Positions 44,718 to 57,216 of a stretch of 64,000 bases of DNA are shown here, in pieces. The position numbers and the translations under genes are program-made. The notes under the pieces were generated by a model. It was not told the DNA's origin, ran no database searches, and saw only the letters and a list, made by a program, of their open reading frames with translations. Origin of the DNA: Ceratodon purpureus (Eukaryota > Streptophyta > Bryopsida > Pseudoditrichales > Ditrichaceae); contig CM026428.1 in assembly GCA_014871385.1 (NCBI GenBank), positions 12,154,041-12,218,040 on the forward strand, given 5' to 3'. Numbering within the stretch: the first letter of the stretch is position 1; each line of letters opens with the position of its first letter.

Positions 44718-47700
44718 ATGGACCAGGATCATGTTGTTCTTGGGCTCACTGGAAATGCCAAGCTGGGGCACACTTTGGACAACACATTGGGGGAGGTGGA
44801 AAACGGAGACGCTCATGTGCACGGAGGTTTTGACGGAGTGGAAAACCATGGTTACGATCCCAAGTTGTTTGACGACGATGGAAAGCCACGACGGACAGGT
44901 TGCCTCCCTCCCTTTTTGTTACACAAATCTACTTAACTAGTTGTTTCATTTCGGAATCTGCTTAGCTGACCATGTCTTGAACTGCCACTACTTCTGCTAT
45001 GTTCCAGTTAGAAAATTTGGGAGATAATTTAGTTGCCAGCTTTGAATTGCCTGTAAAACCTTGCCGCCTTCGCAAGTGGGCCGCCCGCTCACAAATCTCT
45101 GTGGTTTTTGTGTCCGTATTGTTGCCTTATATTTGCGGCCGAATTGGTCTGTTTTAAACACCAACGTGTGCTATTTTCTAGAGTTCAGGACATCGAGTTA
45201 GAACAGAAGCACCAATTCACTTCATTAGAAGATTTGTTTCTGATTGCTAGATGTCCAAATAAATTGGTACGAGTTCTGTGAAGTACTTCGGAAATTAAAA
45301 TATACGTATCACTATTTTGTAAACCAATATGTAGTTTGTAGGTATTCAGCAGCATAACAGGTGATTCTTCATAGTTGCTTTACCATATGCTACAACATGA
45401 GTGGAAATTTAACTACGATCGTCGGAATGTGATTTCTGAAGGTGAAAAGATTCCAATAGTAGGCCATGGCGAGATTGATATGATACGTTGACTACTCTTC
45501 GAGCTTTTGGTATGTTGAGGTTGTTTGTGTATCCTTATTGTTGTGAATGTTTTGGAATGGACAGGGAATGTCTGGACTTCGGCAGCCCACATCATTACCG
45601 CTGTGATAGGCTCTGGAGTTTTAGCGCTGTCATGGAGCTTCGCTCAAATGGGATGGATTGCTGGGCCAATTGTCCTCCTTGCGTTTGCTTGGTGTACTTA
45701 CTACACTTCTCGGCTTCTGGCTGATTGTTACCGGTCCCCCCACCCTATCACTGGAAAGCGGAATTACATATACATGGATGCTATCAAGGCCAATTTGGGT
45801 AATGATGCCAATCACCTACACAATGAAGAGAATTATTTGGGATTGTTCCAGTTTGTGTTGTCCCAAAGCCTGTGGGCAAATACCGTTGTCTTGTGTCGGA
45901 ATCGATCTTATTGACTGATTAGTATGCTTGTGCAGGGAGAAAGCAGCAGATTGTATGTGCTTGGGTACAATATAGCAACCTTGTTGGCACAAGTATCGGC
46001 TACACTATTGCAACCGCAACCAGTGCCAAGTGCGTAAGACAGTTCGTTGGAGTAAATTGTGTGATTTTGCATCAGTTTCTAATTGCTACACTGTAATGTC
46101 TTTATCATAATTTCAAGATGGACAACTTAGCCTTAGTTTTTTCCAGGCGGATGCTGCAGTGAATTGTGCAGATAAACTGTGGAGTAAAAGCTGCAGTGAT
46201 TTTTTGGATGTCTTCAGCACATAGTTCCAAATACTTGGGAGCCCTTGTAGTAATTCTGTAGACGAGTCACAGACAATGATCACAAGCTCACCATGAAACT
46301 GAGTTGTTTTTCTTTTTGGGTAATGCAGGGCAATTCAGCAGCAGAACTGTTTCCACAAGGATCCATCCGCACAGTGCTGGGCGTCAACAACAGTCTACAT
46401 AGGGGTATTTGGTCTGATCCAAATTGTTCTCTCACAGATACCAAATTTTGGGGAGCTTTGGTGGCTCTCGTATGTTGCTGCTACGATGTCGTTTCTATAT
46501 TCCTTCATCGGATTGGGACTCGGTATCTCAAGATCAGTAGGTGAGTAGAGAATTCAAGTGGTTTTTATTTCCCGTTGGGTATTTGCAACGCTCAGTTATT
46601 GTGAAATGTCAATGAAGCATGAGTCAGAAGTTTCATGATTTTCTGAGCACGTTTGCAAAATCACAAATGAAGTAGTTGATTCCGAGTTTTGAAATTGAGA
46701 TACAGAAACCAATGTAAAATAAGAGTTACCTAACAGGGGTCGTGTCATAAAACGAATCCTTGTTCTTTTAGTACTTCTGATAAGTTCTTTAGATTAAGCA
46801 CATACAAAAATGAGCAGTTCAGTAGAATAGCATGATTGAAGTCGGCAAAATTACGTTCTTCATGATTCTTCAGTAACGTAGGGAAATTCGACATGCAGAG
46901 GGAGGACACGATTATGGAAGCGTAACTGGTCAGCCAATTTGTTATCCACCGGTTAGTGGTGTATGTGGCACACGACCAGAAAAGGTGTGGAATATATTCA
47001 CTGCTCTTGGGAATATGGCTTTCGCCTATTCGTTCTCCATGATACTGATTGAAATTCAGGTAATGACCATTCCGAAATTCACACCAGTACTTTGTTTTCT
47101 GTCGCCAAATGAGCTTCCAGGTGCTCAAATGGTTTGAAAATTGCAGTGGCAGGAACGCAAGGTGCAATATAAATTGAATAGAAGTAGTCTTTCTTTGGGA
47201 TTTTCTTTTTTACGGCACACATCTTGTGATATTTACCATGAGCAAAAAACTGATATCTTCGTATCCCTGGCTTGTCCGGTCGTGGAATTGAGTTTTGCTC
47301 GTTTACAGATCTCTGTTGCTAAGCTCTAATTCTGATATCTCAATGAATAACGTCTTGATATTTTGCAGGACACCATAAGAAATCCACCTTCAGAATCCTC
47401 TCAAATGAAAAAGGCCACATTCATTTCCATCTGCACCACGACATTCTTTTACATGTCGGTGGCAATATGTGGGTACGCTGCATTTGGCGATCAAGCACCA
47501 GGGAACTTGCTCACCGGATTCAGCAGTCCTTACTGGCTTGTAGATTTTGCAAACACATGCATTGTGATCCATCTCATCGGTGCCTACCAGGTACACAAAG
47601 GGATATGCTCTGTGATACCTCCTTTACTTGAACCATCAAAAGATCAAGCTTATGCAGATATACTAAGTTGTTGTTTTTTAACAACTTGATTGCATTTGAT

Positions 47701-48165
47701 GATTCTAATTCGGATACTTTGATTATCTCTCCAATTCAGGTCTACACTCAGCCTGTATATGGTTTCGTAGAATTGTGGTGTTCCAAACGATGGCCCAACG
47801 CTGGATTCCTGCACACGGAGTGGAATGCAAGAATACCCGGAGTGGGCGTGTGGAAGGTGAATGCATTCCGCTTGATCTGGCGCACTATTTACGTTATCGT
47901 CACCACCATCATCTCGATGGTGATTCCCTTCTTCAACTCTGTTCTGGGAATTATTGGAGCTGTCGGCTTCTGGCCTTTGACAGTGTACTATCCCATAGAG
48001 ATGTACATTCGTCAAGTGCATGTGAAGAAATGGAGCCGCAAGTACATACTCCTGCAAATCCTCAGCTTCGTCACTCTTCTGGTTTCGATTGCTGGGTTGA
48101 TTGGAGGCGTGGCTGGTATCATCCAGGCTCTTAAAGATGTCACACTTTTCAAAGCTACTCCTTGA
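44718..48165 (+). CDS. AAP-type amino acid permease
   Basis: Proton-coupled amino acid importer of the plasma membrane (Aa_trans family, AAP branch). Seven exons: 44718-44898, 45565-45798, 45936-46029, 46329-46540, 46899-47059, 47369-47590, 47740-48165; all GT-AG and in phase; 509 aa. A hydrophilic N-terminus of about 60 residues ends in DDDGKPRRTG and leads into the first helices (GNVWTSAAHIITAVIGSGVL, then LSWSFAQMGWIAG). Later landmarks are IGYTIATATSAKAI, CFHKDPSAQC, LSQIPNFGELWWLS, LGNMAFAYSFSMILIEIQDT, CGYAAFGDQAPGNLLTGF and YYPIEMYIRQ near the C-terminus. About ten to eleven membrane helices are visible. These blocks are diagnostic for AAPs rather than LHT or ProT transporters. Substrate range cannot be told from sequence. 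The donor of exon 3 (AA|GTGCGT) is slightly unusual but required by phase. Confidence 0.95.
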
Positions 48166-49067
48166 TCTACCGAAGAATTTATATCAATCACAGGCTCACC
48201 ATTCGAAGTTTGAACCAGTAATGGTGATTTGTACTACAGCACTCAAAAAACAATTAGCAACAAATCCAGCATTTCAAAAACCGTACCCATGTGATGGGTG
48301 TCTTACATCTTGTAACTGAGGGATAGAATTGTGTAGCATGGTGCACCGCACCTTCTAGGCTCTTCTGCTCAGAATTAGCTTCATTTCAAGTAGAATTAAA
48401 TAGCATGCGAAATTTTCTGTATACTAATGCTTTGCTAGAATAGCTCCCAAAATTCTGGCAAGTTGACAATGTATACTAAGGTAACGATGCGATTTTCTAT
48501 GCATTTCTTGTGCCCAGGAACGCATTATTCCATCAAGTTCTATCAAGATTCAGTTCTCTGAACACAAAATGGCCTCCGTTCACTTCGCAAGACATCCTTG
48601 TTACCAGCTGATGACCCACTTTCAGCTGTTGATGTAAACTTGTAAGATCTTTGTCAGTTTCACTGTTGGAGACTAAATTGTGCATTTGATGCCTCCTTGA
48701 AAACTACTCAACGCAACAAACATCGGAGGATTAGCATCATTGTCCATTCAACTGACTTCCATTCATTTGCAACTCCTACTTTTATCAATCGAAACAAGCT
48801 CCAGCAACATAATCAAACTCTGCTGTCAGCTGATGTTAGAGAGCTCTAGAATGAATACTATCAAGTTCGGAGACTACTCTGAACGACCGGTTGCTTCTCT
48901 TGTGGATAACGGAGTCTCATAACCAGACTCTTAACTTACAGGAACTCGATCGAATTCTGGGGATTGCGGCATTGTCGAGTCATCCATGACATCAGGCGGC
49001 GCATACAATGCCGTCCACTCGATATTTTCATCCACATGCACGGTGGAGGTCCAGCTGCGGCTAGAGC
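48166..49067. other. Intergenic region
   Basis: Contains the permease 3' UTR and the promoter of the C45-family gene. Nothing gene-like is visible; the 48740-48922 frame has no support. Confidence 0.45.
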
Positions 49068-51311
49068 ATGAATTCAGTGATGGGAGAGATCGGAGAGGCG
49101 TTGAATGTTGCAGAGATGGGGAGGATGGGGCACATGGAGGAGGGTGACGAGCCATGGCTGCCCTGCTTGCGCTTCAACGGCGCACCAGGCTACGAGTTTG
49201 GTCTCGCCATCGGGAAGCGGTTTGGGCGGATGATTCGCTCCCGATTCGCGTCCGACCCGGCGCTGCATTCCGAAATGCTTCCGTTTGCTGCGACAGAGGA
49301 TGGGGAGAAGCTCGTTGCTGCTCTTACTGCCGCCAACAAGTGGGTTTCTTACCCTTGCCCTGCTTTCGCCATTCATTTGTGATGGAATTGCTGAATAATT
49401 ACTGCACGAGCTCTAGTGATGAATTTTGCTGAGTTTTGTGAAGGTGTTGAGTATATGGGCGAGAATGCCTTCTGGTGAATCCTGGAAGCTGGCTGAATCC
49501 CGTCTGAAAGCATCTCCAGACTCTGAATTTCGTCATGCTCTAAAGCTCGAAATTCTGCATTAACTTGTTCGCACTGGCCCTTGTTCGTGCAGGCAACAGT
49601 TTCCTGTCTACTTCGATGAGTTACGGGGAACAGCAGACGGTGCGGAGGTGCCCTTTCTCCAAGTAAGCACCATCTCTACCAACGTATGCTAGAGAGCTCT
49701 ACTGATAAACCCTAAACCCTGAATTGGTGAACAAGGATTTTGAAAATTGGTGCACTCGCAGGTATTATTGATCAACATGAGGAAGGAAGTAGCGCCATTT
49801 CTGCCCTCCCTGATCCAGCGCCAGAAAGTAGGCGAGGCAGATCAATGCAGCACTATCCTATTAAACACCGAATCGCTGGCTGTGATTGCACACAACGAAG
49901 ATGCAGACATTTCGCTTCTAAACCACGCGTAATGCCGTTGCGTAACTCTATCTCTTCGTAGTTTTTTAGAAGCATTTAGATTGAGGCTACAAGGTTTGTT
50001 TTCTTCATTTCTTTTCAATTCGTCACGCTGATCCATTAATTGAGAATTACTCATGTCGTTTCAGGTATCTGGTGCATGCGGAGTTCGAAGATAGTTTGTC
50101 ATTTGTAGCTTACACGTATGCTGGGGAGCTTCCAAGTTGCGCATTTGGGTTTAACAGCCATGGTGTTGTAAGATTTCCTGAAATCTCTTGTCAATGCTGC
50201 ACTATTACTTGTAATCATCTCCAGAGCCTTGGAAATTGTTGAGTTCTTTTAGTTCTCTCGCAGGTTTTCACATTAAATGCCGTACCGTTGGCTCCGGCGG
50301 AAGCTGTGGCAGGAGGGATATGCCGCAACTTCATATCAAGGGATCTGCTCGAGGCTTCGAATCGTCTTGATGCACTCAAGGTACTGCTTGGTTTACAAAT
50401 CACAGCACCTGAGGTTATGATTGATGGTGTTTAGTATTCTGGACTTGACTATTTTCTGTCGATCAATGCTGTACGTGCAGCGAGTGTGCCTGCTGAACAG
50501 ATCTGTGGGACACAACTACAACATTATGGACATTAATGAAGGAAAGATGATTACTGTTGAAGCAGCATCGAAAGGCAGATGGTCCGTGAAAGAAATTGGT
50601 GCAGAGCCTTTCTTTCATGCTAACATGTATATCCACCTCCCTGTGGACCAGGTACAAAATCTCTCTGACTAAAGGAATTGGCACCTGTGGGGTTCTACGA
50701 ACGAAGAAGAATGAAATTGAGTCATTCGATTTCAATTTCAGCAGCAACTTTACCATTGTTGAAATGAGCACTTCCCTGGAGTTGTTAAAATCAGTTTAGA
50801 TGTGATAGCTTCACGGTCTCGCTTAATCTTGGTACTCGTACTCCGTAACATCTAGAATCTGGATAACAGAAGAATTCTAAAAGGCTTGACGTGATTCAGG
50901 TTGCGAACGAGACGTCCTTGCACAGGCAAAGGTGTGCAGACAGATATTCAAAGCTCTCAAGAGACGACATGATGTGTCTACTTGGAGATGCAACCGACGA
51001 ACTCTATCCTGTTTACATGCAAGGTACGTCCATATTGGCTTTACATTCTTGAGACAAAAGTTATTCATCAGAAGCGGGGAAATTAGAACAAATGAAACTT
51101 TCAAAAAAAACACGGTAACAGATAACAGAAGTGACGTGCAATGAAACAGTGAATTGAAAACAAAAAGAAACTCTACTTCGCAGGTCCCAAGCTCGTGACA
51201 CTTTGCACAGCCGTGTTTGACTTGCATACACTGACCTGTTCGATATATCAAGGGAATCCGCGGAAGCGCGTCCTGTACTCGCAACTGCCTTTGATCTTCC
51301 CGATTCCATGA
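49068..51311 (+). CDS. Peptidase C45 / acyl-CoA:6-APA acyltransferase-like Ntn hydrolase
   Basis: Eight exons: 49068-49339, 49593-49662, 49762-49928, 50065-50167, 50264-50380, 50481-50651, 50900-51023, 51184-51311; all GT-AG and in phase; 383 aa. Family members (fungal penicillin acyltransferase, insect Tan) are N-terminal nucleophile hydrolases that cut themselves to expose a catalytic Cys. Here the expected site is Cys143 in ADQCSTILLNTE, followed by the conserved VIAHNEDAD, YLVHAEF, AYAGELPSCAFGFNSHG, VFTLNAV, GICRNFISRDLLEA, HANMYIHLP and the C-terminal TLCTAVFDLHTLTCSIYQGNP. The N-terminus has GYEFGLAIGKRF, the usual leader of the pro-chain. No signal peptide or PTS1 is seen, so it is probably cytosolic. 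Plant members have no established substrate that I know of; hydrolysis or transfer of an acyl-amide is inferred. Met 49068 is the first in frame; Met 24 residues later is possible. Confidence 0.9.
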
Positions 51312-52355
51312 AACTCTGAAAGGTACGAAGATGACAATTGTTGCCGACTCCAGAATTGTTAACACTTCATTGTTACTGAGCACCACTAGAGTCTGTAGAT
51401 GACAGAGATTCCAACATTGACAGTGCAGAATTACCAGGACTGTTAGTATAAGCTGAGTTCTAGTACTGTTAACTATTCTTTGTTACCAATCACCAGTAGA
51501 ATCCGTAGCTGAGAGAAAGTTCGACATTGATAATTCATATTCACAGACTTTCAGGAGTGGAGCTGTGTCGGATGTGTGAAACCCAACTCAGTACTATTTT
51601 CAGGATCATTACATATGAGACTACAGAAAATGCTGGTGTGATAGACGATGACTAGTGAAGCAAGGTGTTCGGAAGTTAAATCTTCTGGCTCCCGGCGATT
51701 CTGGGCTTAGAAACTTCTGCGACGTGTTGCAAACTCTGCTGAAGTATTTCCATATATTCATGGAACCGCTAAGTGATGTGGAACAACGTCATGCTCGTGT
51801 GCAGACGTACACACCTGTTCACATGTTCAACTAACTTCTTTGTAAGAATGTGATCAATGGAAGGGAAAATAGAGTACTGCATTGACAGTTTTACAGCACG
51901 CTGATGCATTCACATCGATAAAAACTCACTGAGCTGGACAGGAGAAACTGCAATTGAGGAGAAATAGTCAATTTCAACTTGAAAATACGGGTTAAACTTG
52001 GAGGGAAGCATTTCAGCTTTCTTCAGCTCAACGAACTAAGAGCTGAGTTTCTCTTAAGATGGGTACTACCTAAATTTACACATGAATTCACAACCCCGCA
52101 TCCATTAAATGAACATCTAGCAAAAGTGAATACTACTCTATAATTCTAACCTCTGTCGTCAAAGCAGGCCAGAGGAGGGCACCTAATGGCAGCGAGAAGT
52201 AACAGCCGGTGCATCTGAAGAGATACATGGAAAGCACTTGCTAGAATTTGGCAGGGCAACACCTCTTCTACATAATGCCATATTTTTGCGACCTGATTAA
52301 CGCATTCTATTGTAGAAACCGAGGGTTACCGCTAGAGATTTAGGTCAAATCCTTT
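51312..52355. other. Intergenic region with a diverged duplication
   Basis: 3' ends of the C45 gene (+) and PEF gene (-). A segment at 51358-51423 (GTTAACACTTCATTGTTAC and on) recurs in diverged form at 51468-51533, 110 bases later. No gene is visible. Confidence 0.45.
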
Positions 52356-53348
52356 TCAAGCAGCGACGAACGGGATCACCATTAGCATGAAAGTCGTATA
52401 GTCAAACGTAGCATTTCCGGTGAAACCCCGATCCTGATCCTTAAACTTCTCGGTCAAACCCTTGACAATGAACCCGCACTCCACAAAATTGTCATAACCA
52501 ATGCTCCTGCTCCCACCCGTCACATCATACTTCGCAACCAGCATCTGCAACACAGCCGACGGAATGTTGAAATTGAAGCTCATCAACGCCGCCTGCAACT
52601 CCGCCACTTCGATCGACCCGCTGTTATCCCTATCAAACTCATGGAACTTCTTATTCCACTGCTGAATCTCCTTCCACAGCTTCGCAAACCCTACCGGCCC
52701 GATCCTAGTCGTATCACTCTTATTATCCGCAAACAAATGCAACATCAACCGCAACGTCCGCGGCGAAAACGCAACCCGCCCCTGGGACAACACGCGCCCG
52801 AGCTCATTCGCATCAATCGTCCCACTCCGATCCGCATCCGCCTGCTGGAACATCCTCACCACCTCCGGATCCGTCCCGGCTGGAAACCCCCCACCACCCG
52901 GCGCGGGATACCCCTGCTGCTGCGGCGGCGGATACTGCTGCTGCCCTCCATAGCCATACCCCCCCGGAGCCGGAGCACCATATCCTCCCGGCGCCGGCGC
53001 CCCATATCCCCCAGGCGCTCCACCATAACCTCCCGTCGTCGCCGGCGGTGCTCCATACCCCCCCGACGTCGCAGGCGGCGCTCCGTAACCCCCCGGAGCC
53101 GCACCCTGAGTTCCATACCCCCCCGGCGCAGCTGGCGCATACCCCCCGGCCGGCGCTCCGTAAGGATTCGCGCCCCCCGGAGCTGATCCATACGGCCCCG
53201 CAGGCGCCGACGCGCCATAACCAGCCGGTGGCGCCGCGCCGTACCCCGCCGGAGGTTGCTGTCCATAGCCCGCTGGAGGCTGCTGCTGCTGCTGCCCCTG
53301 CGGCCACGCACCTGGCTGGCCATACGCCGGCTGCGCCTTGCCCGTCAT
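52356..53348 (-). CDS. Penta-EF-hand calcium-binding protein, CML48/49/50-like
   Basis: Intronless frame of 330 aa on the minus strand. The first half (about residues 1-155) is a low-complexity Gly/Pro/Tyr/Ala region of repeats such as GGYGAPPAT and PGGYGAPAP, with a QQQQQ stretch. The C-terminal half is a penta-EF-hand module: EF1 near 168-179 (DADRSGTIDANE), FSPRTLRLMLHLF and FAKLWKEIQQWNKKFHEFD, then the second strong loop near 235-246 (DRDNSGSIEVAE), AALMSFNFNIPSAVLQMLV and a C-terminal FDYTTFMLMVIPF. Plant homologs are annotated as CML48, 49 and 50 and resemble animal ALG-2/sorcin, which bind partners and membranes in response to calcium. EF loops beyond the first and third have substitutions and may not bind calcium. 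I chose Met 53348 (MTGKAQPAYGQ); an in-frame Met at 53396 would add 16 residues. Confidence 0.93.
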   Translation of the reverse strand: MTGKAQPAYGQPGAWPQGQQQQQPPAGYGQQPPAGYGAAPPAGYGASAPAGPYGSAPGGANPYGAPAGGYAPAAPGGYGTQGAAPGGYGAPPATSGGYGAPPATTGGYGGAPGGYGAPAPGGYGAPAPGGYGYGGQQQYPPPQQQGYPAPGGGGFPAGTDPEVVRMFQQADADRSGTIDANELGRVLSQGRVAFSPRTLRLMLHLFADNKSDTTRIGPVGFAKLWKEIQQWNKKFHEFDRDNSGSIEVAELQAALMSFNFNIPSAVLQMLVAKYDVTGGSRSIGYDNFVECGFIVKGLTEKFKDQDRGFTGNATFDYTTFMLMVIPFVAA

Positions 53349-56300
53349 GACGAAACCCTGAAGACTCAAACCCTCGCGCTCAATCAAGAAAAACAAGCCG
53401 GCGTTCGGAACAATGTCTTGGGCGAGAACAATGCTGTCGGATTTTGATCGGTAGAGGTGCCGATCTGTACTAGTCCTTATATGTATGAGGGCGGCGATCC
53501 GGCAGACTCGGCGTGGCGGGCTCTACGGAAGAATCGGTAGAATCGGTACGGGGGTTTGTAACGCGGAGGAGGGCGTCACTTGTTTTGTGACGGTTCTGCG
53601 TGTTGTTGGAAAATTTCGGCGATGGATGTTTCGACGCTGCGATGGCCGGCGACTTTGCTCCCGGGTTCGGCGTTTGGGGTTAAGGAGGCAGACTTCGGAG
53701 GGTACGGTTGCGCGTTTGAGGTAGAGGGACTAGAAACTGTCGAAATTGGAGCCATTCTGCTGGTTAAATGGCACATGAGGTGTGATAAAAGTGTTCACAG
53801 GAATATGAGTCCAAATTTTTTGAAATATTTTGGAGTTGTCTGGAATTTTTTCTTAAATTTTTGAGGTGTAAAAACTGAAGGTGTGAATAAGTGATTAATT
53901 ATTGCTTATGAAATTGTCACTAGTTGGCTCTAGGAAATAGTGAGTGTTAAAGTATAAATAAGTGAGCGAGGAGACAGTGGTGCTAAAAATAGGAATTGAG
54001 AAATTAGTATCATCGTAATCAATTCATTGAAATTTAATTTCGTTGGTTCTTGGTTCTTGTTGGTTACTTGTCGTTGTACCTTATGGTTATATATTTAGAG
54101 GTGGCAGAGTGTAGGCTTTTGCAGTATGGGATCTCTGGAAAATATTTGATGCAGTGTAGCTTTAGCATTGGCAGTGTTACATACTAAGATTGGGTCTGTA
54201 GCCTGACGCCCTATCGCGCTGCTGCACAACTCATAGCACAGATCAACCAGAAAGTCCTCTGTATGAATGTGATGTCTTCAATGTTGGAAGCGTAGGCGCT
54301 CCCTAGAGGTCCCATAAAAATTAGAAACATGTTGAACAGTCAAATATGGTATGCAATGCCCGATCTTAGTCTAACGTTCGAACTCCTTTGTGGGCTGCAA
54401 TTCCGAGTTGGATTTTTTCTTTAGCTTTTTTGTTTTTTAGCGTGTCAATTTTAAACATGAAAATAAAAGTTAATGTCCGGGGCTCCTTTTTTGTTTTTTA
54501 GCGTGTCAAATTTGCAGCGCAATGTAAACCTTCGAAGGAATTGCTTCTTTTTTTTCCACAATTCTGTCATAATGCCACGTTTACTTTGCGCCTCGGAATT
54601 CTTGTGAACTCTTTTCTCACAATTATTTTGATGTACTTCTGTGGCATCAACATGCCTAGTGTCGGACAAAGATGTTGTTTATATTGCTACTTTTACTTAG
54701 AATTGGTATATCCAACTTTAATTGGTATCTGTGTTATTGCTGGAAGGATTGTGAGTTTTGTAACATGGATCGTTTAAATTTACTTGTAACACAATTATCT
54801 TTTGGTTTTTTACTGTTGAGAAGCAAGTTTAGCAGTGTACCTCCAAATCCTTTAAGAATTCAAGAATGCATATAATATCAAATAAAGAAAAGAACCAAAT
54901 GATATATGGAAATATTTCTAACTATGAGAATTATGAAGGTTCAAGGTAGGAGTGCATCCAACCAACATCAAATAGGGACAAAATCATGTAGCATGGTCAA
55001 TTAAAGCAAAGCAATAGATTTGTGTTTAAAGAATTAGAAGTGGAACATCACAAGGTAGAAATTACACACCACAAATCACAAATACAAAATTGTTTACAAA
55101 ATTTATCAAAGAAGTTGCAGCGGAAATTGGTGTAGTTTCTTGCATTGATGATATAGTGTTTGAGTTATCCATTTTTTAAGAAAAAGTTGGACATGCTCAA
55201 AAGATAGTTCATTTCATTCTTCATCTTTTAAGTTGTACAACATTTTCAATTCGTAGGCTTGGTAAGTTGATGATTCACCAGAAATTTTAGACGGGATCAA
55301 AAACAAGGAAAAACAAGGAAAAACTTCACACATTAGATTCTTTTGGCATCTATTTTTAGTATTTTGTTTTATCTTCTATGGATATGTGATTTTAGGATAT
55401 TAATATTGGAGTGTGCAGAGATCTCCCCGTTCCGAAGCCAAAAGTCCAGAGACATATGAAATTAATATCATTTTGGAAGGCTGTGATACAATTATCTTGT
55501 GCAAGGTTGTAAAACAGTGTGATTGAAAATACCAAATAGGCTATTCAAAGATACGGAGAAAGTGTTCATTTAACATTTAGTCCAGCCACGCATTTGATAT
55601 AGCACTTGAGAAACTCAACTAGGTATATAGCTAGCTAAGTTTTTTTTCATTACATAACTTAACTTTCTAGTTCATAAAAATAGTGGTTTATTATAATAGT
55701 TGATGCAAATTATTGATAAAATTTGTACAAGTTATGAAAGAATAGTTAAGGTAAATGCTTGATAAAAAATTTGGAGTATATAAATGATTTTGTTTGAAAA
55801 AGATGTAGATATTGGTCGAGCTTTCAATTTTGATTTAAAGGAGGGAGTTGGAGCATCTTCACAAGAATAATGTACAAGGTAATCACAAATTGTAGTTCAT
55901 ATGATACAAAGTTTAACATAAATTTCAGCTTCGGTATTATAAATTTGATAACTACATCTAAAAGAAGCAAAAGTAGTGTATTTATAGCTTTGAGTCATCA
56001 ACACAATGCTAGATTATATATCTTTACAAACTTATGAACAAAATTGTTTAATTGCGATAATATTGTTAAAATGTACACTACTATAAATTCACAAGTGAAA
56101 AAATCATAATGTTAAGGTATCAGAACATGCATTGATGGTGAAACCTGTATTTATATTTCAAAATTGTCCCAAAATTCCGTGACCATGAAACCCCAAAAAT
56201 GCAAAGTCGTAAGTTCTAGGCTTCATGCACTTCTCTTTCTACTTGTATATGCTCATACTCCTACCTTGAACCCTATACTTTTCAACTTGCTCCAAGTTTT

Positions 56301-57216
56301 GTATTTGTAGGCGAACCTTGAGGTCCCACACATAAAAATCCAAAAATAAGGTCATCTCTATGATAATGAAGTTTCTAATTCATCTCTTATTAATTAAAAT
56401 CTTCAAAAATTACCTTGTATGGATGAAAATAGATAAATATCCATATAAATAATTTCACAATATTTGGTTTATTTTAACCTTTACAATTTATGTAGTTTGA
56501 AATTATAGAGAATAAAAATGATTAATAAACAAAGGACTAACCAATTGAGATATGCAACTACTAATTTGAATATTTACTATGAGAATTTCTTTTATTGCCT
56601 TTAAATTTTCAATTTGATGAACAAAGGAAAATATTTAAAAGATTAGTCTTAAATCATATATGTATCTAAATACAGACTTACCAAAAAGTATAATTTGCTG
56701 AATTTGATTCCAAGAAAAGAATTCCAAACTCCTAGTTCCCAATATTAGGAATACAAAAGTAAAAAAATATAAAAATTTCAATCTTAATTTTACTTTCAAC
56801 TTTTAACTTATTTAAAGTAAATGCTTTGTGGTTTCAAAGTCCAATAGATAACATGAAGTTAGAGGATATAAGATAAGAGCAACATTGAATATTTTTGTTT
56901 TAAGACTATTATATACATATCCATTTTTGGCTTTGACGAATAAAATGTTTTGTTGCATTTTATAAATGACTATCAATTATTTATATCCATTCTTTAACAA
57001 CTTTTGCTTTTCAATCCACTTTTAATTTAAGGAACATAAACTTTTATTATATTTTTACTTTAGCTTCATTATATAAAATCTTCATCACAAAAGATCATTT
57101 TATATTATTCAAAGTATAAGACTCCTAACCATTCTCATCAATCTTCTACGTTTTGAATTGAATAAATCATTTCATAAACTGAAAGAAGTTGATCTTATTA
57201 GGTGAGTTATTATACG
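53349..57216. other. Intergenic region, AT-rich from about 54.4 kb
   Basis: The first 500 bases should hold the PEF promoter; overlapping frames at 53485-53864 on both strands have no family likeness. A 20-base phrase (TTTTTGTTTTTTAGCGTGTC) occurs twice, near 54426 and 54486. From about 54400 to 57200 the sequence is strongly AT-rich with frequent stops in all frames. No gene, defined transposon or RNA gene is visible. Confidence 0.45.

Noticed and set aside
52641-53307. Long frames on both strands across the PEF gene
   Set aside because: Arg/Pro- or Gly/Ala-rich readings of the repeat arm; the EF-hand frame is clearly the real one.
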